Shown: piece after piece, positions 1-5,475 of the stretch
How the letters are laid out: each line of letters opens with the position of its first letter
How positions within the stretch are numbered: position 1 is the stretch's first letter
Source: Magnetococcales bacterium
Lineage (GTDB): Bacteria > Pseudomonadota > Magnetococcia > Magnetococcales > Magnetaquicoccaceae
Length of the DNA: 5,552 nt
NCBI GenBank assembly: GCA_015229095.1
Contig: JADGCE010000155.1
Coordinates: 1-5,552, forward strand
Reading direction: 5' to 3'
The notes under the pieces: model-generated
Databases searched by the model: none
What the model saw: only the letters and a program-made list of their open reading frames with translations
What the model was told of the DNA's origin: nothing
Made by a program: the position numbers and the translations under genes

Positions 1-17
1 TGTTACGCTGCACGCCC
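1..17 (+). repeat. Left terminal inverted repeat, outer motif
   Basis: TGTTACGCTGCACGCCC matches the complement of 5481-5497 (TGTTGCGTTGCACGCCC) at 15 of 17 positions; the differences are at positions 5 and 8. It starts with TG and points inward. It is probably the transposase cleavage-end site. The true terminus could lie slightly to the left of the window. Confidence 0.75.
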
Positions 18-40
18 GCCGTCCGGTTGACCCCATTCCC

Positions 41-58
41 GTTGCAAATTCCTTGGCA
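41..58 (+). repeat. Left inner transposase-binding motif
   Basis: GTTGCAAATTCCTTGGCA matches the complement of 5449-5466 at 17 of 18 positions, making it the best-conserved sequence shared by the two ends. It starts at position 41 from the left terminus, but its partner starts at position 32 from the right terminus, so the outer-inner spacing differs by 9 bp, close to one helical turn. It is inferred to be a second transposase-binding site. Confidence 0.75.
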
Positions 59-147
59 GCAGTACCCTCCTGCTGTACCGCGTGAACCCCCTCCGGTCTG
101 TTCCCCGAATCCCCGATGTTGAGCTCTCCAGCCCACCCGCAATCGTT

Positions 148-176
148 CTGACAGGTTCCAGAAAAACATGTAGAGT
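148..176 (+). promoter_or_regulatory. Candidate sigma70 promoter for the element operon
   Basis: CTGACA at 148-153 matches the TTGACA -35 box at 5 of 6 positions. TAGAGT at 171-176 matches the TATAAT -10 box at 4 of 6. The spacer is 17 bp, the optimal length. Transcription would begin near 183, just before the hairpin at 185-211, and run into the five-gene operon. It is the best-looking promoter upstream of the first gene, but it was found by eye and the -10 is weak. Confidence 0.4.
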
Positions 177-184
177 GAGAGAGA

Positions 185-211
185 CCTGCGGCTCCTTCAA
201 CGAGCCGCAGG
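185..211 (+). promoter_or_regulatory. Perfect 10-bp hairpin in the presumed 5' leader
   Basis: CCTGCGGCTC (185-194) and GAGCCGCAGG (202-211) form a perfect GC-rich stem with a 7-base loop, CTTCAAC. No T tract follows on either strand, so it is not a normal Rho-independent terminator. It begins two or three bases after the predicted transcription start. Its 3' arm ends in CAGG, nine bases before an ATG at 221, so folding could hide a ribosome site there. Possible roles are transcript protection, translational control, or shielding the operon from read-through transcription starting outside the element. Confidence 0.55.
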
Positions 212-220
212 CTGTCCACC

Positions 221-337
221 ATGCCGGGAAAACGGTTCCAACACCAACCCGGCACTTTCAAGGAAACTGGCCCAATCGTACCAAAAACCTCAGCACAACG
301 CACGCAGATCGTATGTGGTCTCGCCTTATTTTCCTGA
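221..337 (+). CDS. Possible 38-codon leader ORF, doubtful
   Basis: An ATG at 221 has a weak upstream AGG (209-211) held in the hairpin stem. It opens a 38-codon frame ending at TGA 335-337, which overlaps the start of the zinc-ribbon-like gene by 23 bases in a different frame. The peptide begins MPGKRFQHQPGTF and resembles nothing I recognise. It might be a leader peptide coupled to the next gene, or the original N-terminus of that gene separated by a frameshift: the downstream frame is open back to 174 but has no ATG, GTG or TTG there before the GTG at 315. The whole frame may equally be chance. Confidence 0.2.
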   Translation: MPGKRFQHQPGTFKETGPIVPKTSAQRTQIVCGLALFS

Positions 338-1070
338 CACCACCGGCAAGTTGGTCCCCGTGTTGCCAGAAACCTGCCCCCGCCATGGTGTGGACGATCA
401 GACATGCAGGATCGGCCCTCACCATGAACGATCCCGGAAAAGCGGAGACTACTCCTCCCTGCTGGTTGTCAAGTGTTCAACCCATCGGCACTATTTCACT
501 CTTTATCCACCTGGCTGCACTCCTTACGGTCGCAAGTCCCTGCTCCGGGTGGCTGCAGATGGCGGCAGGGTGCTGGATTTGGAGAGCGGACCCGAGCGAT
601 TTCGGGGTACCCAGTTTGATGCCGCACTGGATGCCGCCCAGGGCAAACCATGGAGAGATGGACACGACGGTATCGGCGGTTCCACACCAACTTTCACCAC
701 CCAGGTCAATCACATCCAGCGTATCGCCGCCTTGCTGGGGCTCGAACCAGACAGCAGTGCCGATCAACGTCTCGCCATTGCCCAGACCTTGCCGCTCTCC
801 ACTCTGTTCCTCCAGGCCGGTGCAAATTGCTTCAGGAACAATCCCGGCTACGAAGAGGCAGGACAAGCCGTCTGTTTCATTCTGAAAATGCTCCCGGACA
901 CGACGCTCTCATTCGAACGGCTGGCAGAAGCCGGTTTCCAGACCGGACTTTGGCCAGAACCATTTTTCGCGGGTTCCCGGAACGGAAAGCTGCGCCCGTC
1001 CGCGTTCCGGCACTTCAGAACGCGTGCTCCTCCCACATCCATTCAAGACACCTGCTCGTCAACGAAATGA
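315..1070 (+). CDS. Unrecognised protein with zinc-ribbon-like Cys/His motif, first gene of the element
   Basis: This is a 251-residue protein from a GTG start. I do not recognise the family. Residues 31-72 look like a degenerate zinc ribbon: C31, H36 and H37, a basic stretch ERSRKSGDY, then C54, H57 and H59 leading into YFTLYPPG and PYGRK. That layout resembles Cys/His DNA-binding N-termini of transposon-encoded proteins, in which the second knuckle runs into an FSLLPP-type segment and a conserved PY. Residues 130-245 look like a mainly helical soluble domain. There are no membrane segments. Coding is supported by the strong third-position GC bias and a protein-like sequence. The start is weak: no Shine-Dalgarno lies before 315, and the frame stays open upstream to 174 without a usual start codon, so the N-terminus may be wrong or frameshifted. 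It sits 63 bases before the transposase. A role in target choice or regulation is inference. It lacks the usual TniQ signature. Confidence 0.6.
   Translation: MVSPYFPDTTGKLVPVLPETCPRHGVDDQTCRIGPHHERSRKSGDYSSLLVVKCSTHRHYFTLYPPGCTPYGRKSLLRVAADGGRVLDLESGPERFRGTQFDAALDAAQGKPWRDGHDGIGGSTPTFTTQVNHIQRIAALLGLEPDSSADQRLAIAQTLPLSTLFLQAGANCFRNNPGYEEAGQAVCFILKMLPDTTLSFERLAEAGFQTGLWPEPFFAGSRNGKLRPSAFRHFRTRAPPTSIQDTCSSTK
1001..1024 (+). repeat. Small inverted repeat near the 3' end of the first gene
   Basis: CGCGTTC (1001-1007) and GAACGCG (1018-1024) form a perfect 7-bp stem with a 10-base loop, inside the coding sequence and about 110 bases before the transposase start. There is no T tract. It may affect mRNA stability or be chance. 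Confidence 0.3.
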
Positions 1071-1120
1071 GTGGATGCAGGCCATGATGGGGTTTTCTAT
1101 GATCGGCGCAAACAACCAAA

Positions 1121-1126
1121 AAGGAG
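1121..1126 (+). promoter_or_regulatory. Ribosome-binding site fixing the transposase start
   Basis: AAGGAG lies 7 bases before the ATG at 1134. It favours that start over the in-frame GTG at 1071, which would add 21 residues and directly abut the stop codon of the first gene. Confidence 0.75.
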
Positions 1127-1133
1127 CGCGCCA

Positions 1134-2528
1134 ATGCAAAACACCCCAAACAAACCACTGCACCAACCGGATGCCGATGCCCTGTTCCGTTACCAGGTGG
1201 TCTCCACAATCCTGGCCCAGGAACAGATGGGGCAACTGCGCCCCCAGGCCATCCAGATCGTCGCCGACATGGTCCACATCACCCCGAACAATACCACAAA
1301 AAAAGTCAGCCATCGCACCCTGTATCGATGGCTGGCCGCCTTCGAAGCCCGTGGCTTTGCAGGTCTGCAATCCGCACAGCGACCGCACACGCCGAGTTCT
1401 GTCGTCATCCCGGTGTCTGTCACGGATTTTCTCAAACAAGAAAAGATGGCGGACCCTCAAGCGTCCATCCCAGAGCTGATCCGCAGGGCGGCAGGCAATG
1501 AGCTGACCGAACCAGATCAATCCATCCATCGCTCCACCGTCTGGCGCAGCTTGAAACGCATGGGGGTCGACACCACCCGTGCCAGGGCACGCAAGGACCG
1601 TGACTGTCGGCGATTCTCCTTCCCCCATCGCATGGACATGGTCATGTGCGATGGTAAGCATTTCCGGGCCGGTGCCGCCCGTCTGCGCAGGGTGGCATTG
1701 TTCTTCATCGACGATGCCAGTCGCACGGTCCTCGGTGTCAAGGTGGGCACCACAGAGAGTACGGAACTCTTTCTCAACGGGCTCTACCAGATACTCCACC
1801 GCTACGGAACCATGACCACCCTCTTCGTGGACAATGGCTCCGGGTTCATCGCCCATGATGCCATCGACGTACTGCGCAACCTGAACATTCTCTTCATCCA
1901 TGGCACCGCCGGCTACCCCCAGGGCCGTGGCAAGATCGAGCGTTTCAACCGTACCGCTTCTGACCAGATGCTGCGTCTCCTGGATGGCAATCCCGACATC
2001 GACCCGGACTGTTCCTCCCTGGAGCTGCGGTTGTGGCATTATCTGCACGGACAATACAACGACACCCCCCATGGCAGCCTGGATGGCAACACCCCATGGT
2101 CCCGTTTCAAGGATGACTCAACCCCACTGCGCTTTCACCAACCCCCAGAAGCACTGCTCAAAGCCTTTGTCCTGAACAGATCAAGGACCGTATCCAACGA
2201 CCACGTCATCTCTTTCAACGGTGTCCGCTACGAAGTCCCCCGTGGTCTTGCCAGCAGCAAGATCACCATTCAGCACAATCCGTTGGACAATTCCGTGGGG
2301 ATCATCCATCAGAATCGCACGGTGCGGCTTTCACCTCTCGACGCTCAGGCCAATGCCAGAGACAAACGTGCTAAAACCTCTGCCCCTGATGAGGAGCCAG
2401 CACGGAATATCAGCAAAACAAGTGCGCAGATGGCCTTTGATCGCGAGCATCGGCCTATTGTCGGCATCGACGGTGGCTTTTCTCTCCCCAATCCATCCAA
2501 CACCAGCCCGGAGAAAGACCAACCATGA
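1134..2528 (+). CDS. DD35E transposase with Mu/TniA-like C-terminal domain
   Basis: This 464-residue enzyme is inferred to cut the element ends and join them to target DNA. Residues 35-80 form a helix-turn-helix-like DNA-binding region (SHRTLYRWLAAFEARGFAGL), and a second basic DNA-binding part with STVWRSLKRMG lies near 134-144. The RNase H-like catalytic core spans about 165-325. Its acidic triad reads D173 (MVMCDGKHF), D233 (FVDNGSG) and E269 (GRGKIERFNR), with 59 residues between the two Asp and exactly 35 between the second Asp and Glu. Residues 352-402 (SNDHVISFNGVRYEVPRGL) match the small beta-barrel domain following the core in MuA/TniA-type transposases. The tail to 464 is hydrophilic and may contact the ATPase. 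Its length fits the family. The stop overlaps the next start as ATGA, so the ATPase is likely coupled to it. The core also resembles IS481-type integrases, but the beta-barrel and ATPase partner favour the Mu/Tn7 group. No frameshift or missing catalytic residue is seen. Confidence 0.93.
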   Translation: MQNTPNKPLHQPDADALFRYQVVSTILAQEQMGQLRPQAIQIVADMVHITPNNTTKKVSHRTLYRWLAAFEARGFAGLQSAQRPHTPSSVVIPVSVTDFLKQEKMADPQASIPELIRRAAGNELTEPDQSIHRSTVWRSLKRMGVDTTRARARKDRDCRRFSFPHRMDMVMCDGKHFRAGAARLRRVALFFIDDASRTVLGVKVGTTESTELFLNGLYQILHRYGTMTTLFVDNGSGFIAHDAIDVLRNLNILFIHGTAGYPQGRGKIERFNRTASDQMLRLLDGNPDIDPDCSSLELRLWHYLHGQYNDTPHGSLDGNTPWSRFKDDSTPLRFHQPPEALLKAFVLNRSRTVSNDHVISFNGVRYEVPRGLASSKITIQHNPLDNSVGIIHQNRTVRLSPLDAQANARDKRAKTSAPDEEPARNISKTSAQMAFDREHRPIVGIDGGFSLPNPSNTSPEKDQP

Positions 2529-3340
2529 ACCAAGCCACGGAGTTCTTAAGCCGTTTCGGGTTCCACACCACCCCATTCACCCGGGAAATCCGGGTAAAAG
2601 AGCTGTTCGTCCATGAGTTCTACAAGGAATCGCTCGAACATCTCCTGCACGCTGTCAACCAACGCATGTCGGCCGCACTGATCGCTCCGGCAGGCACGGG
2701 GAAAACCGCTCTCCTGCGCGCCCTGACCGAGCGTTTGCCGGAAACCCGTTACCGCACACACTACGTCAAGGTGACCGACCTCTCCAAACGCGACTTTTGC
2801 CGCGAGATTGCCGCCGCCGTTGGTGCCGAACCGGCTGGCATCTATCCGGCACTGGTTCGACGTCTGCAGGAGCGTTTTGCGGCAACCTTCGATACAGATT
2901 CCCTGCGCCCGGTCCTCATCCTGGACGAGGCCCACGACATGAAACCGGAAATACTCGGTATTCTGCGTATCCTCACCAACTTCGACATGGACAGCCGTCT
3001 CGTGGTCAGTGTCATTCTGGTCGGACAACCCCAGCTGGCCCAAACGCTGCGCCAGCAAAAACTGGAAGATGTGGCGCAGCGCATGATCCACCAGGCAACC
3101 CTGCGGCTGCTGTCACGCAAGGAAACAGAAGAGTATGTCCGCCATCGTTGCCAGATTGCGGGTGTCTCTGCCTCTCCCTTTGATCGAGGGGCCATGGAGG
3201 CTCTGTACGAAATCGGTCGCGGCAATCTGAGAGCAACAGACCATTTGGCACTCAAGGCCCTGGAGGCGGCGGACCACGCCAACTGCAACAGTGTCGACAG
3301 CAATCATGTCACGACGGCCAGGGGGATGCTATGCCTGTGA
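2525..3340 (+). CDS. ExeA/TniB-type AAA+ ATPase, transposition partner
   Basis: This is a 271-residue AAA+ ATPase of the GspA/ExeA, AAA_22 or TniB/MuB-like type. Residues 7-30 (FLSRFGFHTTPFTREI) are the typical ExeA N-terminus. Walker A is APAGTGKT at 54-61, with K60, and Walker B is LILDEAHD at 131-138, with D134 and E135. Sensor 1 is in VILVGQPQL at 163-171. Conserved Arg residues occur at R187 (VAQRMIHQ) and R236 (GNLRATDHLALKAL), the expected arginine finger and sensor 2. The family's usual job in such elements is to bind target DNA as an ATP-dependent oligomer, recruit the transposase and sometimes give target immunity. The start is the ATG in the ATGA overlap with the transposase. A modest GGAG lies 11 bases upstream, so it probably relies on coupling. 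It is soluble and full length. A secretion ExeA role is excluded by its neighbours and the lack of a membrane segment or peptidoglycan-binding domain. Confidence 0.9.
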   Translation: MNQATEFLSRFGFHTTPFTREIRVKELFVHEFYKESLEHLLHAVNQRMSAALIAPAGTGKTALLRALTERLPETRYRTHYVKVTDLSKRDFCREIAAAVGAEPAGIYPALVRRLQERFAATFDTDSLRPVLILDEAHDMKPEILGILRILTNFDMDSRLVVSVILVGQPQLAQTLRQQKLEDVAQRMIHQATLRLLSRKETEEYVRHRCQIAGVSASPFDRGAMEALYEIGRGNLRATDHLALKALEAADHANCNSVDSNHVTTARGMLCL

Positions 3341-4365
3341 CCTCAGAGATGCTCCCAATATGCCGGGCCAACGAACTTGCTGTCCAAACAGCCGAGACAA
3401 CTTGGTTGATCCAATCCCTGTGGGGGCACGCCGCCGTCGGCATCATCGGCGGTGCGCCCAAATGCTGCAAATCCTGGCTCGGCATCGACATGGCCGTGAG
3501 CGTGGCCTCCGGCACCCCGTGCCTGGGACACTTTCCCGTCCAGAAACCCGGACCAACCCTGGTCTATCTCGCCGAAGATGCCCTGCCTGTCGTCCGTGCC
3601 CGCATCGATGCCTTATGTGCCCATCGGCGGCTGGATATTCGGCGGCTCGATCTCTTCGCCATCACCGCGTCATCCCTCCGTCTCGATCTGGCCGGAGATC
3701 AAAAACGCCTGCACGCCACTCTGACCAGCTTGCGCCCCAGGCTGGTACTGCTCGATCCATTGGTGCGCCTGCACCGCCTGGACGAAAACAGTGCTGCCGA
3801 TATCTCCAACCTGCTCGGCTTCGTGCGGGAGATGCAGCGTGTCCACGATACGGCCATGGTGCTGGTCCACCACGCCAGCAAGAAACACCACGCCCAGCCC
3901 GGTCAGGCTCTCCGGGGCAGCTCCGACCTGCATGCCTTCGGCGATTCCAACGCCTATCTGGCCCGCAACGGCGATCGCTTGCTCCTTACCCTCGAACACC
4001 GGGCAGCCAAACCACCGGAACCACTGGAACTGGCCCTTCGTTCGCAACCGGATGGCTCCGCCACCCATCTCCAGATCCTTTCCATCCCCAACGATGATGG
4101 AGGAGGCATCAACCTCGAAGAGCGCATCCTCACCTGCTTGGGACAAGCCGACAGGCCGTTGTGGCGTACCGTTCTGCGCGACAGTCTCAAGGTCAACAAT
4201 CAACGCCTCGGGGAAGCACTGGTGCGACTCCAGACGCAAAAACGGGTACTGCATACAGAAAACGGTTGGGTGGTTATCACCCCAATCAACCACTCGGCAC
4301 GGCCAGAACGGCTGGTGTCCGGCCTGCACTGCGCAGGAACAGCTCCATGCTCCCCATCCACCTGA
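3331..4365 (+). CDS. RepA-like (AAA_25) RecA-fold ATPase with C-terminal winged helix
   Basis: This is a 344-residue ATPase of the RepA/RSF1010 helicase-like class. Residues 36-50 are the Walker A region, VGIIGGAPKCCKSWL. The invariant Gly before Lys-Ser is replaced by C46, giving GAPKCCKS instead of the usual GxxxxGKS. YLAEDA at 79-84 supplies the catalytic Glu (E82), and LVLLDPLVRLH at 138-148 is Walker B with D142. LVHHASK at 178-184 and the RGSSDLHAFGDSNAYL stretch at 195-210 are the typical motifs that follow in RepA ATPases. Residues 264-317 (EERILTCLG ... ENGWVV) form a winged helix. Known relatives unwind or remodel plasmid origins as hexamers. AGGGGG at 3320-3325 lies 5 bases before the ATG, and the start overlaps the ATPase gene by 10 bases. 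In this element it probably loads on element DNA and works with the primase. If C46 abolishes nucleotide binding, it would be a scaffold instead. Confidence 0.85.
   Translation: MPVTSEMLPICRANELAVQTAETTWLIQSLWGHAAVGIIGGAPKCCKSWLGIDMAVSVASGTPCLGHFPVQKPGPTLVYLAEDALPVVRARIDALCAHRRLDIRRLDLFAITASSLRLDLAGDQKRLHATLTSLRPRLVLLDPLVRLHRLDENSAADISNLLGFVREMQRVHDTAMVLVHHASKKHHAQPGQALRGSSDLHAFGDSNAYLARNGDRLLLTLEHRAAKPPEPLELALRSQPDGSATHLQILSIPNDDGGGINLEERILTCLGQADRPLWRTVLRDSLKVNNQRLGEALVRLQTQKRVLHTENGWVVITPINHSARPERLVSGLHCAGTAPCSPST
4335..4339 (+). promoter_or_regulatory. Ribosome-binding site fixing the primase start
   Basis: AGGAA lies 7 bases before the ATG at 4347. The primase frame is also open upstream to 4161, but those residues run through the coding region of the RepA-like gene in another frame and do not look like a primase N-terminus. 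Confidence 0.65.
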
Positions 4366-5273
4366 GGTTCGCCAATCTCAGACAGGCGGTTTCCATCGCC
4401 TCGGTGCTGGCCGACAGAGGGTTGATCCCCCAATTCAAAAAGAGGGGGGATCAGCTCTTCGGGCCTTGCCCAGTGCATGGAGGCGACAATCCCGGTGCCT
4501 TCGTGGTCTCGCTGTCGAAAAACCTGTGGTACTGTTTCACCGGCTGCAATACCGGGGGAGATGTCGTCCGGCTCGCACAACTCCTGGACCGCAGCTCATA
4601 TGCCCAAACCGCACGCTACCTCGCATCCCTGGCCGACCGCCCGCCTGTCCCGTGGGATAACACGCCCGGTTCCGTTGACCACGCCTTCCAGCCATTCACC
4701 AAACGGGTGGACCTTGATCCGTCCGCTCCATGGTTTCGCCAGAAAGGCATCCACACCCAAACAGCAAGAGCCTTTGAAAGCGGTGCATACCACGGCCCAG
4801 GATTCCTCGCCGACTGTGTCGCTGTCCGGTTGCACGACGCAAGCGGCAATCCAATCGGCTATGCCGGCAGACGCATGAACACCGGCGAGGTGCAGCATGG
4901 CAAGTGGAAGTTCCCCCGCAGTCTGCCCAAAAAAAGCATCCTGTACAACCTTCATCGCGTCAACGTCAGCACGCCGTGCCTGATTGTGGTGGAGTGCCCC
5001 TGGGGAGTGATGCGTCTGGCCCAGTTGGGCATCCCAGCCATCGCCCTCCTTGGCATCCAAGTCTCACCCATCCAACTCGACATCCTGATCCGCTTTCCCC
5101 GACTCATCCTCATGCTGGACGGCGATCATGCCGGCAGAACCGCAAGTGCACAAATCCAGAGAAGCCTTGCCAGCAGCACAGACGCACACCAGGCATTCCT
5201 GCCCCATGGCAAGGATCCAGACGATCTCAGCGATGATCAACTGATCGCACTGTCAGGATATTTTTCTCTTTAA
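4347..5273 (+). CDS. Short DnaG-like primase with CHC2 zinc finger and TOPRIM domain
   Basis: This 308-residue protein is inferred to make RNA primers on single-stranded element DNA. The N-terminal CHC2 zinc finger has ligands C41 and H44 (CPVHGGDNPGAF) and C63 and C67 (WYCFTGCNTGGDVV). The last pair is Cys-x3-Cys rather than the Cys-x2-Cys of DnaG. Residues 129-202 keep the DnaG core pattern (WFRQKGIHTQTA, then GYAGRRMN, KWKFPRSLPKKSILYNL). TOPRIM runs from about 212 to 265, with E216 in LIVVECPWG and the D258-x-D260 pair in LMLDGDHAGR, so the metal-binding acids are present. It lacks the C-terminal helicase-binding domain of the roughly 580-residue cellular DnaG and ends soon after TOPRIM (HGKDPDDLSDDQL). 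The adjacent RepA-like ATPase may supply the helicase part. The start overlaps the previous gene by 19 bases, so coupling is likely. It is the last gene before the right-end sites. Confidence 0.88.
   Translation: MLPIHLRFANLRQAVSIASVLADRGLIPQFKKRGDQLFGPCPVHGGDNPGAFVVSLSKNLWYCFTGCNTGGDVVRLAQLLDRSSYAQTARYLASLADRPPVPWDNTPGSVDHAFQPFTKRVDLDPSAPWFRQKGIHTQTARAFESGAYHGPGFLADCVAVRLHDASGNPIGYAGRRMNTGEVQHGKWKFPRSLPKKSILYNLHRVNVSTPCLIVVECPWGVMRLAQLGIPAIALLGIQVSPIQLDILIRFPRLILMLDGDHAGRTASAQIQRSLASSTDAHQAFLPHGKDPDDLSDDQLIALSGYFSL
4423..4453 (+). repeat. Inverted repeat inside the primase gene
   Basis: TGATCCCCC (4423-4431) and GGGGGATCA (4445-4453) form a perfect 9-bp stem with a 13-base A-rich loop. It starts 76 bases into the primase gene and encodes residues about 26-36, just before the zinc finger. 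It might slow translation or be incidental. Confidence 0.4.
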
Positions 5274-5307
5274 CCAGTCCTCTGGCCGATCTACGGAAAG
5301 CCAAGAC

Positions 5308-5357
5308 CCGTGTTCCGTTCCAGCACTCTATAGGGGTGCGCTCGGAACGGAACACGG
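5308..5357. repeat. Large palindrome at the right end (site copies A and B)
   Basis: CCGTGTTCCGTTCC (5308-5321) is the exact reverse complement of GGAACGGAACACGG (5344-5357), with a 22-base spacer. GCAC (5323-5326) and GTGC (5336-5339) can pair inside it and lengthen the stem with bulges. It lies 34 bases after the primase stop codon. No T tract follows, so I do not call it a terminator, although it could stall transcription. It is most likely a pair of head-to-head protein-binding sites. Confidence 0.8.
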
Positions 5358-5362
5358 CAATT
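5336..5362 (+). repeat. Right-end direct repeat, copy B
   Basis: A 27-base unit runs from GTGCGCTC through GGAACGGAACACGG to CAATT. It matches copy C at 5403-5430 with one substitution and one inserted base. Its start is 67 bp from that of copy C. It contains the right arm of the palindrome. Confidence 0.8.
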
Positions 5363-5392
5363 ATATGTAAATGAAAGAATTTCTTAAAATCT
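5359..5392. other. AT-rich spacer between right-end sites
   Basis: This stretch is strikingly AT-rich compared with the GC-rich surroundings. It lies between site copies B and C. AATGAAAGAATTT at 5370-5382 resembles the IHF consensus (WATCAANNNNTTR) with two mismatches. It could be a DNA-bending site or an outward promoter. This is low-confidence inference. Confidence 0.35.
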
Positions 5393-5402
5393 CGTCATGG
5401 AT

Positions 5403-5430
5403 GTGCGCTCGGGACGGAACACGGCCAATT
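5403..5430 (+). repeat. Right-end direct repeat, copy C
   Basis: A 28-base unit nearly identical to copy B, with core GGGACGGAACACGG at 5411-5424 (13 of 14 matching). It lies 18 bases inside the inner terminal motif. It is inferred to be a third binding site of the same protein. Confidence 0.8.
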
Positions 5431-5448
5431 GGGTGGGGGAACCTTCCA

Positions 5449-5466
5449 TGCCAAGGAACTTGCAAC
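5449..5466 (-). repeat. Right inner transposase-binding motif
   Basis: TGCCAAGGAACTTGCAAC is the inverted partner of 41-58 (17/18). Read on the minus strand, it is also 13/18 identical to the segment 5474-5491 of the outer motif. The two therefore look like repeats of one site at a 25-bp step. Confidence 0.75.
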
Positions 5467-5475
5467 TGAGTCGTG

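Noticed and set aside
57..75. CAGCAG / CTGCTG inverted repeat near the left end
   Set aside because: It is only a 6-bp stem of a simple trinucleotide, too weak to assign a role.
99..116. TGTTCC-containing stretch as a left-end counterpart of right-end repeats B and C
   Set aside because: The match is limited to short blocks and the distance from the inner terminal motif (58 bp against 45) does not agree.
3..200. Minus-strand frame running out of the left edge
   Set aside because: It lies wholly in the element's left end, across both terminal motifs, and shows no recognisable protein features.
82..885. Long + strand open frame of 267 codons
   Set aside because: It overlaps the better-supported frame 315-1070, has a Pro/Ser/Cys-rich low-quality composition and no recognisable motif. 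It is a shadow of GC-rich coding DNA.
979..986. GGAACGGA inside the first gene as a left-end copy of the right-end repeat
   Set aside because: Only 8 of the 14 core bases match and it lies in coding sequence far from the left terminus, so it is probably chance.
1059..2072. Long minus-strand open frame of 337 codons
   Set aside because: It lies antisense to the transposase, whose catalytic motifs are clear. Its own sequence is His/Gly/Val-rich without motifs.
3291..4097. + strand open frame of 268 codons overlapping the RepA-like gene
   Set aside because: It is Arg/Pro/Ser-rich shadow sequence, out of frame with the clearly conserved ATPase.
3670..4329. Minus-strand open frame of 219 codons
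   Set aside because: It is antisense to the RepA-like ATPase and has no motif or plausible ribosome site.
5308..5357. Palindrome read as a Rho-independent terminator for the operon
   Set aside because: The stem is not followed by a T tract on either strand, the loop is 22 bases long, and one arm recurs as a separate direct copy. A binding-site role fits better.
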